The notes under the pieces: generated by a model
Told to the model about the DNA's origin: nothing
Seen by the model: only the letters and a program-made list of their open reading frames with translations
Database searches by the model: none
Made by a program: the position numbers and the translations under genes
Origin: Candidatus Izemoplasmatales bacterium
GTDB lineage: Bacteria > Bacillota_I > Bacilli_A > Izemoplasmatales > Hujiaoplasmataceae
Direction: 5' to 3'
DNA length: 14,641 bases
Assembly: GCA_028702245.1 (NCBI GenBank)
Contig: JAQVPE010000006.1
Span: 1-14,641 of the forward strand
Shown here: piece after piece, positions 6,975 through 14,641 of the stretch
How positions within the stretch are numbered: the first letter of the stretch is position 1
How the letters are laid out: every line of letters begins with the position of its first letter

Positions 6975-7598
6975 ATGCCTAAACTACCACTATACAACCA
7001 ATCAGGCGAAACCGTCGGAGAAGTCAATCTCGCCGATTCCGTCTTCGCCGTTGAAACTAACCAGCAAGTCATCTACGATGTCGTCAAAGCCCAAAGAGCT
7101 TCGATGCGTCAAGGAACGGCAAAAGCGAAAAATCGTTCAGAAGTATCCGGCGGCGGCAGGAAACCCTACCGGCAAAAAGGCACCGGTCATGCCCGTCAAG
7201 GCACGATCAACGCGCCACAATACACCGGCGGCGGCGTTGTCTTTGGACCCTCGCCAAGGGACTACAGCTACAAAGTCAACAAAAAGATCCGTCGTTTGGC
7301 ACTCAAGATCGTCTTGTCCGACAAGATCCGCGAGGAAAATCTTCTCGTCATCGACGAGTTCAAGCTCGAATCGCACAAAACCAAGGGCATCGTAGAAATT
7401 CTGCAAAACCTCAAGCAAGACGAAAAGGTCATGATCATTGTCGAAGATGCCAATGATACACTAGACATCGCCTCAAGAAATCTGCCAAACGTCACGACGG
7501 TGAGGGCGGAACACATCAGCGTCTTCGACGTGATGAATGCGAAAAGCGTCGTTGCGACCCAAGCTGCAGTCAAAATGATCGAGGAGGCGCTGAACTGA
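6975..7598 (+). CDS. rplD: 50S ribosomal protein L4
   Basis: L4 (207 residues) is an early assembly protein of the large subunit, and its extended loop helps form the exit-tunnel constriction. In enterobacteria it also represses its own operon. The loop is recognisable at residues 59-76 (GGGRKPYRQKGTGHARQG), followed by the conserved GGGVVFGPSPRDYSYK. Relative to the Bacillus-type GTGRARQGSIRSPQWRGGG it carries H72 in place of Arg and a TINAPQYT segment. GGAGG (6961-6965) lies 9 nt before ATG 6975. It is the only ribosomal gene here ending in TGA, which supports the standard code. Confidence 0.98.
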   Translation: MPKLPLYNQSGETVGEVNLADSVFAVETNQQVIYDVVKAQRASMRQGTAKAKNRSEVSGGGRKPYRQKGTGHARQGTINAPQYTGGGVVFGPSPRDYSYKVNKKIRRLALKIVLSDKIREENLLVIDEFKLESHKTKGIVEILQNLKQDEKVMIIVEDANDTLDIASRNLPNVTTVRAEHISVFDVMNAKSVVATQAAVKMIEEALN

Positions 7599-7600
7599 CC

Positions 7601-7882
7601 ATGGACAAATATCAAATTATCAAAGCACCGATCGTTTCTGAAAAATCGACGAAACTTGCGGAAATGCGCAAGTACACATTCGAAGTTGACAAGAATGCCA
7701 ACAAGATCCAGATCAAAGAAGCGATCGAAGAAATTTTCAAGGTGAAAGTCCTTGACGTAAATGTCATCAATAGCATCCCGAAAGCGAAACGCGTCGGGAA
7801 ATACTCCGGTTTCAAACCGGCAGTGAGCAAAGCGATCGTCACGCTCGCTGAAGGCTATAAGATCGACATTTACGCTGCGTAG
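7601..7882 (+). CDS. rplW: 50S ribosomal protein L23
   Basis: L23 (93 residues) sits at the exit of the peptide tunnel and is the docking site for trigger factor and SRP. The signature [14 protein letters not shown] at the N-terminus and the [18 protein letters not shown] segment are clear. The start ATG 7601 is 2 nt after the rplD stop; its GAGGAGG (7581-7587) lies within the last rplD codons, so translation is probably coupled to L4 synthesis. The length is normal for bacteria. Confidence 0.97.
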   Translation: MDKYQIIKAPIVSEKSTKLAEMRKYTFEVDKNANKIQIKEAIEEIFKVKVLDVNVINSIPKAKRVGKYSGFKPAVSKAIVTLAEGYKIDIYAA

Positions 7883-7899
7883 ACTGGAGGAAACAACTA

Positions 7900-8730
7900 A
7901 TGGCTATTATTAAATATAAACCGCGTACAAACGGTCTCCGCGGGATGACCAAACTGGATTATGCGGAAATAACCAAAACCAAGCCAGAGAAAAACCTGAC
8001 CGAGATCGTCAAGAAACAAGCCGGTCGCAACAATCAGGGCAAGATCACGGTCCGGCATCAAGCCGGAGGCGCCAAGCGCAAATACCGGATCATCGATTTC
8101 AAACGGAACAAAGATAACATCATCGGTAAGGTCGCTGCGATCGAATACGATCCGAACAGAAGCGCAAACATCGCCCTCATCAATTATCTTGACGGCGAGA
8201 AGCGCTACATCTTGGCTCCAAAGGGCCTCTCTGTCGGAATGTCGATCCAATCCGGAGACAACCCCGATATCGTAGTCGGCAATGCGATGCCGATTAAAAA
8301 CATCCCTGTCGGTACCTTCATCCACAACATCGAACTCTACCCGGGCAGAGGCGGCCAATTGATCCGTGCTGCCGGGACCAGCGCCCAGATTTTAGGACGC
8401 GAGGAAAGGTATGTTCTCGTCCGCCTCAAATCAGGTGAGGTCAGAAGGATTCTCGGTGTCTGCCGCGCCACCATCGGCGAAGTCGGCAACGAATTCTTCG
8501 AACTTGTCAAAATCGGCAAAGCCGGACGTAAGCGTCATATGGGTATCAAACCGACCGTTCGCGGTTCGGTCATGAACCCGGTCGACCATCCGCACGGCGG
8601 TGGTGAGGGCAAACAGCCGATCGGCCATCCATCACCACTTACTCCCTGGGGCAAACCTGCCCTTGGCAAGATCACCCGCAAGAAAAATAAAGCCAGCAAC
8701 AGTCTGATCATCAGACGCCGGAACAAGTAG
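7900..8730 (+). CDS. rplB: 50S ribosomal protein L2
   Basis: L2 (276 residues) is a core protein bridging 23S rRNA near the peptidyl-transferase centre and needed for subunit association. It begins with [15 protein letters not shown], carries the RNA-binding segment [22 protein letters not shown], and near the C-terminus has [13 protein letters not shown] with the functionally important His. It ends in a basic RRRNK tail. GGAGG (7886-7890) precedes ATG 7900 by 9 nt. Length and motifs are ordinary. Confidence 0.98.
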   Translation: MAIIKYKPRTNGLRGMTKLDYAEITKTKPEKNLTEIVKKQAGRNNQGKITVRHQAGGAKRKYRIIDFKRNKDNIIGKVAAIEYDPNRSANIALINYLDGEKRYILAPKGLSVGMSIQSGDNPDIVVGNAMPIKNIPVGTFIHNIELYPGRGGQLIRAAGTSAQILGREERYVLVRLKSGEVRRILGVCRATIGEVGNEFFELVKIGKAGRKRHMGIKPTVRGSVMNPVDHPHGGGEGKQPIGHPSPLTPWGKPALGKITRKKNKASNSLIIRRRNK

Positions 8731-8748
8731 GAAAGGAGGAACTCATAA

Positions 8749-9036
8749 ATGTCACGTTCAGTCAAGAAAGGTCCGTTTTGCGACGACCATTTGATGAAAA
8801 AAGTCATCGAAGCCAACAAATCCAGCTCCAAGAAAGTCATCCAGACATGGTCAAGACGTTCGACGATTTTCCCCGAGTTCGTCGGTCTCACGATCGGTGT
8901 CCATAACGGAAAAGAACATATCCCCGTGTATATCACCGAGGACATGGTCGGACACAAATTGGGCGAGTTCTCTCCCACCAGAACCTACCGCGGCCACGCC
9001 GACAAAAAAGTCATGAAGAAAGCGGGGACGAAGTAA
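8749..9036 (+). CDS. rpsS: 30S ribosomal protein S19
   Basis: S19 (95 residues) is in the head of the small subunit, pairs with S13 and contacts the A-site region. [16 protein letters not shown] at the N-terminus, then [12 protein letters not shown] and [17 protein letters not shown], are diagnostic. AAAGGAGG (8732-8739) lies 9 nt before ATG 8749. The stop is separated from the rplV ATG by a single base. Confidence 0.98.
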   Translation: MSRSVKKGPFCDDHLMKKVIEANKSSSKKVIQTWSRRSTIFPEFVGLTIGVHNGKEHIPVYITEDMVGHKLGEFSPTRTYRGHADKKVMKKAGTK

Positions 9037-9037
9037 G

Positions 9038-9373
9038 ATGGAAGCAAAAGCCAACATCAAAATGATCCGCATCGCCGCCAGAAAAGTCAGACTTGTTGTC
9101 GATCTCATCAGAGGCAAAGCCGTCGGTGAAGCCTTCGCGATTCTGAGAAACACCCCCCGGGGTGCTTCCAAACCGGTCGAGAAACTTCTAAAATCAGCGG
9201 TTGCCAACGCAGAGCACAACTATCAACTCGAACAGGACAAACTGTTCGTCAAGGAAATCTATGTCGGTGAAGGCAAAACCCTGAAAAGGATGCAGCCACA
9301 TTCACAAGGACGCGGATTCGCTATTTTGAAACGCACCAGCCACATCTACATCAGTGTGGCTGAGAAAGAATAA
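9038..9373 (+). CDS. rplV: 50S ribosomal protein L22
   Basis: L22 (111 residues) lines the peptide exit tunnel and contacts all 23S domains. The N-terminal half has [16 protein letters not shown] and the C-terminal half [18 protein letters not shown] and KRTSHI. The tunnel beta-hairpin tip (residues 83-93) reads [11 protein letters not shown]; in E. coli and Bacillus it is PRA-x-GRA-like, so residues equivalent to Arg88 and Ala93 are His and Gly here. There is no clear Shine-Dalgarno, and the ATG lies one base after the rpsS stop, so translation is most likely coupled to S19. Confidence 0.97.
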   Translation: MEAKANIKMIRIAARKVRLVVDLIRGKAVGEAFAILRNTPRGASKPVEKLLKSAVANAEHNYQLEQDKLFVKEIYVGEGKTLKRMQPHSQGRGFAILKRTSHIYISVAEKE

Positions 9374-9384
9374 GGAGGGATTTT

Positions 9385-10032
9385 ATGGGACAGAAAGTCA
9401 GCCCGATCGGGCAACGCATCGGCATCATCCTCAATTGGGAATCGCGCTGGTACGCGGACAAACGGGATGTTGCGGATTTACTTCATGAAGATCTTAAAAT
9501 CCGTGACTTGTTAAACGATCTCTACAAAAATGCGAGCGTCTCCAAAATCGAGATCGAGCGTTCAAAATCGCGGGTGATCATCACCGTCAACACCGCAAAA
9601 CCCGGTATGGTCATCGGCCGCAACGGCGAAACGAAGAATGCCGTTGTCCTTAAACTAAAACAACTGACTGACAAGGAAGTATTCTTGAATGTCGTTGAAA
9701 TCAAACGTCCCGAGCTTGATGCCAAGCTCGTCGCCGAAAGCATAGCGAAGCAGCTCGAAAGCCGCGCTTCGTTCAGAAGAGTCCAGAAAGTCGCGATCCA
9801 ACGCGCGCTCAAGGCTGGCGCCAAAGGCTGCCGCACCCTGATTTCCGGACGCTTGGCCGGTGCCGAGATCGCCAGAAGCGAGGGTTACAGCGAAGGCAAT
9901 GTTCCTCTTCATACCTTGAGAGCGGACATCGATTACGCTTTGTCGGAAGCAAAGACCACTTATGGCAAGCTTGGAGTCAAAGTCTGGATCTACAAGGGAG
10001 AAATCCTGCCTTCGAAGAAGGAGGCAAAGTAA
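9385..10032 (+). CDS. rpsC: 30S ribosomal protein S3
   Basis: S3 (215 residues) sits at the mRNA entry site and contributes to ribosomal helicase activity. The N-terminus [13 protein letters not shown], a KH domain with the GMVIGRNGE loop (about residues 74-82), and the C-terminal block [18 protein letters not shown] are typical. The stop of rplV runs directly into its Shine-Dalgarno (TAAGGAGGG from 9371). It ends at TAA 10030-10032 inside the short spacing to rplP. Confidence 0.98.
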   Translation: MGQKVSPIGQRIGIILNWESRWYADKRDVADLLHEDLKIRDLLNDLYKNASVSKIEIERSKSRVIITVNTAKPGMVIGRNGETKNAVVLKLKQLTDKEVFLNVVEIKRPELDAKLVAESIAKQLESRASFRRVQKVAIQRALKAGAKGCRTLISGRLAGAEIARSEGYSEGNVPLHTLRADIDYALSEAKTTYGKLGVKVWIYKGEILPSKKEAK

Positions 10033-10033
10033 C

Positions 10034-10450
10034 ATGTTAATGCCTAAAAGAACAAAATTCCGTCGTCCGCACCGGGTCAGTTATGAAGGCCAGGCCAAAG
10101 GCGGCAACAACATCGACTTCGGTTCATACGGACTGATGGCGCTTGAGGGCGCCTGGATCACCGCCCGTCAGATCGAGGCAAGCCGGATCGCGATGACCCG
10201 TTTCATGAAGCGTACCGGTAAAGTCTGGGTCAAGATTTTCCCCCATCTTGCGAAAACCAAGAAACCTCTAGAAGTCCGCATGGGCTCCGGTAAAGGTGCT
10301 CCCGAAGAATGGGTGGCGGTCGTCAAGGCCGGCTTGGTCATGTTTGAAATCGACGGTGTCAGTGAAGATATCGCCAAAGAAGCTTTGCGACTTGCCTCAA
10401 ACAAACTGCCGATCAAGACCAAATTTGTCAAGAAAGAGATTGGTGATTAA
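10034..10450 (+). CDS. rplP: 50S ribosomal protein L16
   Basis: L16 (138 residues) helps position the A-site tRNA elbow and is a late assembly protein. The true N-terminus is [15 protein letters not shown] at ATG 10034, supported by AAGGAGG (10018-10024), which lies inside the end of rpsC. A longer in-frame opening from 9962 is an overlap artefact within rpsC. Family blocks include [21 protein letters not shown], and the region [16 protein letters not shown], which is conserved near the peptidyl-transferase centre. The next start is 2 nt after the stop. Confidence 0.97.
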   Translation: MLMPKRTKFRRPHRVSYEGQAKGGNNIDFGSYGLMALEGAWITARQIEASRIAMTRFMKRTGKVWVKIFPHLAKTKKPLEVRMGSGKGAPEEWVAVVKAGLVMFEIDGVSEDIAKEALRLASNKLPIKTKFVKKEIGD

Positions 10451-10452
10451 AA

Positions 10453-10647
10453 ATGACGCATGTCAAGGAAATTAGAGAAATGGACAATGACGCCATTTTA
10501 AAAGAAATCGACAATCTGAAAAAAGAGATGTTCGATCTCAGATTCAAACACGCTACTGGACAACTCGAGAACACCGCGCGTCTAAGCGCTGTCAGAAAAA
10601 CGATCGCTAGGATGAAGACGATTTTATCCGAGCGAGCAGGCAAGTAG
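10453..10647 (+). CDS. rpmC: 50S ribosomal protein L29
   Basis: L29 (64 residues) is a small, mostly helical protein at the tunnel exit, next to L23. The sequence KEIREMDNDAILKEIDNLKKE followed by LFDLRFKHATGQLEN-like residues (FDLRFKHATGQ) is characteristic, with a basic, helical C-terminal segment. The ribosome binding site is weak (GGTGATT, overlapping the last rplP codons), so coupling to rplP is likely. Confidence 0.96.
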   Translation: MTHVKEIREMDNDAILKEIDNLKKEMFDLRFKHATGQLENTARLSAVRKTIARMKTILSERAGK

Positions 10648-10656
10648 GAGGGTACT

Positions 10657-10920
10657 ATGGAAAAAGCGAAAATCCGGCGAACGTTCGTCGGCCAAGTCGT
10701 TTCGGATAAAAACGAAAAGACGATAACCGTCTTGGTGACGACATACAAAACGCATCCTTTGTACAAGAAGCGGGTTATTTCCTCTAAGAAATTCACCGCT
10801 CACGATGAGAAGAACGAAGCCAAAATCGGCGATACCGTGAAAATCATCGAATGCCGCCCCTTGTCACGTACCAAAAAATTCCGCTTGCTCGAGATTATCG
10901 AACAAAGCGTGATTTTGTAG
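10657..10920 (+). CDS. rpsQ: 30S ribosomal protein S17
   Basis: S17 (87 residues) is an OB-fold primary 16S rRNA binder in the subunit body. [21 protein letters not shown] at the start and the [15 protein letters not shown] segment near the end are diagnostic. The preceding stop TAG (10645-10647) overlaps its Shine-Dalgarno AGGAGGG (10646-10652), 4 nt before ATG 10657. Confidence 0.97.
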   Translation: MEKAKIRRTFVGQVVSDKNEKTITVLVTTYKTHPLYKKRVISSKKFTAHDEKNEAKIGDTVKIIECRPLSRTKKFRLLEIIEQSVIL

Positions 10921-10941
10921 CGGGAAAGGAAGGACGAGGAA

Positions 10942-11310
10942 ATGATACAACAAGAGACAAGGCTGAGAATAGCCGACAACTCCGGCGCCCGCGAAATCCT
11001 GACAATCAAAGTTTTGGGCGGAACCAGCCGCAAATATGCAAATATCGGCGATATCATTGTCGCCACGGTCAAGGCCGCCACACCTGGTGGACTTGTCAAA
11101 AAAGGCGAAGTCGTCAAAGCGGTCATCGTCCGCACGAAGAAGGGGCTCGGCCGTCCTGACGGCAGCCACATCAAATTTGATGACAACGCCGCCGTCATTA
11201 TCAAGGAAGACAAGAGTCCGAGAGGTACCCGTATCTTCGGTCCGGTCGCCCGCGAACTCCGCGACGCCGAATTCACGAAAATCGTGTCATTGGCGCCGGA
11301 AGTATTGTAG
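10942..11310 (+). CDS. rplN: 50S ribosomal protein L14
   Basis: L14 (122 residues) forms part of an inter-subunit bridge and is where the silencing factor RsfS binds in other bacteria. [18 protein letters not shown] and [15 protein letters not shown], with [13 protein letters not shown] near the C-terminus, are the family signature. The start follows AAAGGAAGG (10925-10933). This gene begins the segment classically called the spc operon. I see no terminator between it and rpsQ, so the clusters appear joined. Confidence 0.98.
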   Translation: MIQQETRLRIADNSGAREILTIKVLGGTSRKYANIGDIIVATVKAATPGGLVKKGEVVKAVIVRTKKGLGRPDGSHIKFDDNAAVIIKEDKSPRGTRIFGPVARELRDAEFTKIVSLAPEVL

Positions 11311-11322
11311 GAGGTATGCGAG

Positions 11323-11661
11323 ATGAAACTAAAAAAAGGCGATAAAGTCCTGATCATTGCCGGGCAAGACAAAGGCAAACAGGGCACCATCAGCAAAATA
11401 CTGATGAAATCCGAACGTGTGATCCTCGAAGGCGAAGGCCTCGGAAAGGTCAAAAAGCACGTTAAACCGTCTCAGGCAAACCCCGATGGCGGCATCATGG
11501 ACATCGAAAAACCGATCCATGTGTCGAATGTGATGCTAATGGATCAGAAAGCGAAGAAGCCGACCCGCGTCGGATACAAAACCATTACCAAGAAAGTAAA
11601 GAAACAAGACGTGGAGACTAAAGTCAGATATGCCAAAAAATCTGGCGAAGTCTTGGACTAG
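11323..11661 (+). CDS. rplX: 50S ribosomal protein L24
   Basis: L24 (112 residues) initiates large-subunit assembly and lies near the tunnel exit. A KOW motif is visible at the N-terminus ([18 protein letters not shown]) followed by the conserved [15 protein letters not shown] block. The start ATG 11323 has AGGAGGT (11309-11315) that overlaps the rplN stop TAG. Confidence 0.97.
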   Translation: MKLKKGDKVLIIAGQDKGKQGTISKILMKSERVILEGEGLGKVKKHVKPSQANPDGGIMDIEKPIHVSNVMLMDQKAKKPTRVGYKTITKKVKKQDVETKVRYAKKSGEVLD

Positions 11662-11673
11662 GGAGGGACGTAA

Positions 11674-12216
11674 ATGAATCGATTACAGGAAAAATACAAA
11701 AACGAGATCATGCCCGCTCTTCAGGCCAAATTCAACTATGATTCCGTTATGGAATCTCCGAAAATCAGCAAAATAACGATCAATATCGGCGCCGGCGACG
11801 CCATCCAAAACCCCAAAGTATTGGATGATGCCGTTAGTGAACTAATGCAGATCACCGGTCAAAAACCAGTCGTCACCAAGGCGAAGAAATCGATCGCGAG
11901 TTTCAAACTTCGTGAAGGCATGCCGATCGGCTGTAAAGTCACCTTAAGAGGCGACCGGATGTACGAGTTCTTCGACAAGCTGATTACGATCGCGCTTCCC
12001 CGCGTAAGGGACTTCCGCGGCGTCAATCCCAAAGGATTTGACGGACGCGGCAATTACACCCTTGGCGTCAAGGAACAGCTGATCTTCCCCGAAATCAACT
12101 ATGACAAGGTCAACAAAATCCGCGGCATGGATATCGTCATCGTCACGACAGCGAAGACAGATCAGGAAGCACTCGAACTGCTTAAACAGTTCGGAATGCC
12201 CTTCAGAAGGAACTAG
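11674..12216 (+). CDS. rplE: 50S ribosomal protein L5
   Basis: L5 (180 residues) carries 5S rRNA in the central protuberance with L18. It shows [19 protein letters not shown], then [14 protein letters not shown], and [20 protein letters not shown] followed by FPEINYDKV, all diagnostic. The start follows AGGGAGGG (11660-11667), which overlaps the rplX stop. The C-terminal residues PFRRN match the family's usual end. Confidence 0.98.
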   Translation: MNRLQEKYKNEIMPALQAKFNYDSVMESPKISKITINIGAGDAIQNPKVLDDAVSELMQITGQKPVVTKAKKSIASFKLREGMPIGCKVTLRGDRMYEFFDKLITIALPRVRDFRGVNPKGFDGRGNYTLGVKEQLIFPEINYDKVNKIRGMDIVIVTTAKTDQEALELLKQFGMPFRRN

Positions 12217-12226
12217 GAGGCAGATT

Positions 12227-12412
12227 ATGGCAAAAACATCAATGAAAGTAAGACAAAAACGCGGATCGAAATTCCCCGTTAGAAACTACACCAGATGTGA
12301 ACGCTGCGGTCGTCCCCATGCTGTCTATCGCAAGTTCAAACTTTGTCGTGTCTGTTTCCGCGAACTGGCTTATAAAGGCCAGATTCCCGGTGTCAAGAAG
12401 GCAAGTTGGTAA
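12227..12412 (+). CDS. rpsN: 30S ribosomal protein S14, zinc-binding short form
   Basis: S14 (61 residues) is in the head of the small subunit next to S3 and S10. This is the short zinc-type version with two CxxC pairs: Cys24/Cys27 (CERC) and Cys40/Cys43 (CRVC). The long zinc-free form of about 90-100 residues is therefore not the one encoded here. Zinc-type S14 in this position is usual for Gram-positive and Mollicutes lineages. The true start ATG 12227 follows AGGAGG (12215-12220), which overlaps the rplE stop; an in-frame opening from 12101 is only an overlap with rplE. Confidence 0.97.
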   Translation: MAKTSMKVRQKRGSKFPVRNYTRCERCGRPHAVYRKFKLCRVCFRELAYKGQIPGVKKASW

Positions 12413-12465
12413 TTGATTATGACGAAAATTAATTTCCAGGTATCGAGGAAGGAGGCATTATCGAT

Positions 12466-12864
12466 ATGGTCATGACAGATCCGATTGCGGACATGCTTAC
12501 GAGAATCCGCAACGCCAACCAGATGAAACACAAGACTGTGGATGTTCCGGCTTCAAAACTGAAAGCCGAGATTCTGACTGTATTGAAACAAGAAGGCTAC
12601 ATCAACGACTATCAAATGGTCAAGGATGGTATCCAAGGCACATTGAAAGTCACATTGAAGTATTTGAAAAATGAAGAAAGAGCAGTGAGAGGTTTGAAGA
12701 AAATCTCCAAACCCGGACTAAGAGTATACGCCAAGACCGATGATCTGCCCAGAGTCCTGAATGGCCTCGGAATCGCGATCGTATCGACTTCCCAAGGCAT
12801 CATGACCGACAGGGAAGCCAGAAGCAAGCAAATCGGCGGCGAAGTTCTCGCATACGTTTGGTAA
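12466..12864 (+). CDS. rpsH: 30S ribosomal protein S8
   Basis: S8 (132 residues) is a primary 16S rRNA binder; in E. coli it also represses spc mRNA translation. [19 protein letters not shown] and the C-terminal [26 protein letters not shown] are clear. AAGGAGG (12449-12455) fixes the start at ATG 12466 rather than the internal ATG 12472. A 53-nt gap separates it from rpsN, the longest inside the cluster; I saw no convincing promoter or terminator there. Confidence 0.98.
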   Translation: MVMTDPIADMLTRIRNANQMKHKTVDVPASKLKAEILTVLKQEGYINDYQMVKDGIQGTLKVTLKYLKNEERAVRGLKKISKPGLRVYAKTDDLPRVLNGLGIAIVSTSQGIMTDREARSKQIGGEVLAYVW

Positions 12865-12906
12865 AGAGCAACATGAGATTAATGGAAAAAGAGGTGCAAG
12901 AAAACT

Positions 12907-13452
12907 ATGAGTCGTGTTGGTAGGATGTCAATCCCAATTCCCCAAGGCGTTGAAATCAACGTTGATGACAACAATCACGTTACAGTCAAAGGACCGAAGG
13001 GAACACTTGAATTCACTTTCCAAAGTGAAATGAAAATTGATACCGCTAATAATGAAATTTCTGTAACCCGGCCATCTGATCAGCTTCGCCACCGTGCTTT
13101 GCATGGAACAACAAGGGCGCTTCTGAACAACATGGTTAAAGGTGTGACCGAAGGATACGTCAAAATGCTGGACATCAAAGGTGTCGGTTATCGTGCCAGT
13201 CTCAAAGACAAAGAGACCCTCATCGTCAGCGTTGGCTATTCCAATCCGGTCGAAGTCGTGATCCCGAGCGGGATCGATGTCGAACTCCCGACGAACACGG
13301 AAGTCGTGATCAAGGGTATCGACAAACAGGCAGTCGGCGAATTCGCCGCCAACATCCGCAAGATCCGTGCTCCCGAGCCGTATCAGGGCAAGGGCATCAG
13401 GTATCGTGGCGAGCATGTACGTCGTAAAGAAGGGAAAACTGCCAAGAAATAG
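12907..13452 (+). CDS. rplF: 50S ribosomal protein L6
   Basis: L6 (181 residues) has two similar domains and lies near the L7/L12 stalk base, where it contacts the factor-binding region. MSRVGRMSIPIPQGVEI at the N-terminus, the GYVKMLDIKGVGYRASL block, and the C-terminal PEPYQGKGIRY signature are all present. The start has GAGGTG (12891-12896), 10 nt upstream, after a 42-nt gap. The first part of the gene is more AT-rich in codon choice than the second. Confidence 0.98.
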   Translation: MSRVGRMSIPIPQGVEINVDDNNHVTVKGPKGTLEFTFQSEMKIDTANNEISVTRPSDQLRHRALHGTTRALLNNMVKGVTEGYVKMLDIKGVGYRASLKDKETLIVSVGYSNPVEVVIPSGIDVELPTNTEVVIKGIDKQAVGEFAANIRKIRAPEPYQGKGIRYRGEHVRRKEGKTAKK

Positions 13453-13470
13453 GGCAAGAGGTGAATATCT

Positions 13471-13827
13471 ATGTTTAAACCCGTAAATAAAGAAGCGCAA
13501 AGGGCGAAACGCCATCGGCGCATCAGATTCAACATCAAAGGCACACCTTCACGCCCACGTCTTAACGTCTTCCGTTCGAATAAGGCGATCTACTGCCAGA
13601 TCATCGATGACATAAGCGGCATCACAATCGTCGCCGCCTCGTCTCTCGAGATCAAAGAAGCTCAAGGCGGCAACGCTGAAGGCGCCAAGAAAGTCGGCGA
13701 ACTAATCGCCAAAAAAGCCCTTGAAAAAGGGATCAAGCAAGTCGTATTCGACCGTGGCGGCTATCTCTACCACGGACGTGTCAAAGCATTGGCCGAAGCT
13801 GCTAGAGAAGCAGGGCTGGAATTTTAA
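13471..13827 (+). CDS. rplR: 50S ribosomal protein L18
   Basis: L18 (118 residues) binds 5S rRNA together with L5 in the central protuberance. Its basic N-terminus ([21 protein letters not shown]) is followed by the conserved [15 protein letters not shown] and ending [26 protein letters not shown]. The start follows GAGGTGA (13458-13464). Length and ending are typical. Confidence 0.98.
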   Translation: MFKPVNKEAQRAKRHRRIRFNIKGTPSRPRLNVFRSNKAIYCQIIDDISGITIVAASSLEIKEAQGGNAEGAKKVGELIAKKALEKGIKQVVFDRGGYLYHGRVKALAEAAREAGLEF

Positions 13828-13843
13828 CGAAGGAGGTTATCCG

Positions 13844-14401
13844 ATGCTAGAGAATAAAGAAAGAGGCGGCAGAGAAAGACGGCCGTCACGTAAACCGCGC
13901 GATGGCGCGAAGAAACGAGAAGAAAAGCTCTATGACGAGAGAGTCGTCAACATTGGTCGTGTAACCAAGGTCGTCAAAGGCGGCCGGCGCTTCAGCTTCT
14001 CCGCATTGGTCGTTATCGGCGATCACAAAGGCAAAGTCGGTTTTGGTACCGGCAAAGCCAGTGAAGTCCCCGACGCAATCAAAAAAGCAATCGAAGATGC
14101 CAAGAAGAGTATGGTCACAATTCCGATCAACGGAACCACGATCTATCATACCGTCACCGGCAAATACGGTGCGGCCAAAGTCTTTTTGCGACCGGCTGTT
14201 GCCGGTACCGGCGTCATCGCCGGCGGTCCGGTTCGGGCCGTACTTGAACTTGCGGGCGTCGAAGATGTTTTGAGCAAGTCACTAGGTTCAAATTCCCCCA
14301 TCAACATTGTCAGGGCCACCATGGCCGGATTGCTCTCAATGAAGAGCATTGCCGAGGTCGCGGAAGCTCGTGGACTCACAGTCGAGGAGGTCTTGAAATA
14401 A
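13844..14401 (+). CDS. rpsE: 30S ribosomal protein S5
   Basis: S5 (185 residues) lies at the mRNA entry tunnel and affects decoding accuracy; changes in its N-terminal loop cause spectinomycin resistance in other bacteria. The sequence shows the [21 protein letters not shown] loop, followed by [17 protein letters not shown], and the C-terminal block [16 protein letters not shown]. The start ATG 13844 follows AAGGAGGT (13830-13837); a longer opening from 13721 is an overlap with rplR. Its stop TAA shares its last base with the rpmD ATG. Confidence 0.98.
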   Translation: MLENKERGGRERRPSRKPRDGAKKREEKLYDERVVNIGRVTKVVKGGRRFSFSALVVIGDHKGKVGFGTGKASEVPDAIKKAIEDAKKSMVTIPINGTTIYHTVTGKYGAAKVFLRPAVAGTGVIAGGPVRAVLELAGVEDVLSKSLGSNSPINIVRATMAGLLSMKSIAEVAEARGLTVEEVLK

Positions 14402-14580
14402 TGGCCCAAATCAAAATCACGCTCGTGCGCGGGCTGACGGCGAGAAAGCCCAACCAAGTCAAGACCGTCAAGGCTCTCGGCTTGACCAAGCGCAACTCAT
14501 CCGTCGTCAAAGACGACAACGACTCGATCAGAGGCATGATTGAAACAATCAGCCACATGATCAAGGTCGAAGAAGTCTAA
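14401..14580 (+). CDS. rpmD: 50S ribosomal protein L30
   Basis: L30 (59 residues) is a small large-subunit protein. [27 protein letters not shown], and [14 protein letters not shown] fit the family, at the usual length of about 60. The start ATG overlaps the rpsE stop by one base (TAATG), with GAGGAGG inside the last codons of rpsE as its ribosome binding site (about 14384-14390). This implies coupled translation. Confidence 0.96.
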   Translation: MAQIKITLVRGLTARKPNQVKTVKALGLTKRNSSVVKDDNDSIRGMIETISHMIKVEEV

Positions 14581-14595
14581 GAGGAGGAGATCACG

Positions 14596-14641
14596 ATGAA
14601 ACTACATGAATTGAAACCCGTCGATGGTGCGACCCATTACA
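14596..14641 (+). CDS. rplO: 50S ribosomal protein L15, 3' end outside window
   Basis: Only the first 15 codons are present. They read MKLHELKPVDGATHY, matching the conserved L15 N-terminus (MKLHELKP). A strong GAGGAGGA (14581-14588) precedes ATG 14596. The position after rpmD is the standard place for rplO. L15 is a late-assembling large-subunit protein; its C-terminal part is not visible here. Confidence 0.93.
   Translation, partial: MKLHELKPVDGATHY

Noticed and set aside
10800..11453. Long open frame on the - strand (217 codons)
   Set aside because: It lies entirely antisense to rpsQ, rplN and rplX, which are certain genes. There is no family resemblance or plausible start; it is a by-product of codon bias.
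12928..13515. Long open frame on the - strand opposite rplF
   Set aside because: It is antisense to a certain ribosomal gene and has no recognisable motifs.
1..14641. tRNA or rRNA genes, insertion sequences, prophage or CRISPR arrays
   Set aside because: I looked on both strands and found no cloverleaf, rRNA segment, transposase or regularly spaced repeats.

Overview
The window looks like the chromosome of a Gram-positive-type bacterium (Bacillota, or a Mollicutes relative that kept the standard code). Signs of this are AGGAGG-type ribosome binding sites, a short zinc-type S14, Bacillus-like gene content, and TGA used as stop (rplD and the helicase gene) with TGG for Trp. By eye the base composition is moderate rather than AT-extreme. 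I cannot name the genus.

Left part (1-5721), all on the + strand. It holds the 3' part of an iron-dependent butanol/alcohol dehydrogenase, then an alanine dehydrogenase gene interrupted by one in-frame TAG, an NAD(P)-dependent epimerase/dehydratase of the extended SDR family, and a large protein joining a PD-(D/E)XK nuclease domain to a DinG/XPD-type iron-sulfur helicase. Each gene appears to be its own transcription unit. Hairpins (two with good U-tracts) follow the dehydrogenase, ald and epimerase genes, and promoter-like sequences precede the last three genes. A CcpA/cre-like box lies before ald, and a perfect 7-bp inverted repeat lies over the promoter region of the epimerase.

Middle (5722-5978). 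This 257-base gap carries a terminator-like hairpin whose U-tract abuts an extended -10 promoter. A leader of about 140 nt follows, folding into at least three hairpins, in front of rpsJ. It is the likely control point for the whole ribosomal operon.

Right part (5979 to the end). This is the S10-spc ribosomal protein cluster in canonical bacterial order: rpsJ, rplC, rplD, rplW, rplB, rpsS, rplV, rpsC, rplP, rpmC, rpsQ, rplN, rplX, rplE, rpsN, rpsH, rplF, rplR, rpsE, rpmD and the start of rplO. Genes are 1-53 nt apart or overlap by one base. Several stop codons merge with the next Shine-Dalgarno sequence, so the genes are probably co-transcribed and translationally coupled.

I found no mobile element, CRISPR array, tRNA or rRNA. 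Nothing here looks like a wholly new system. The points most worth a second look are the broken ald reading frame, the structured S10 leader, the operator-like palindrome, and unusual residues in the L22 and L4 tunnel loops.
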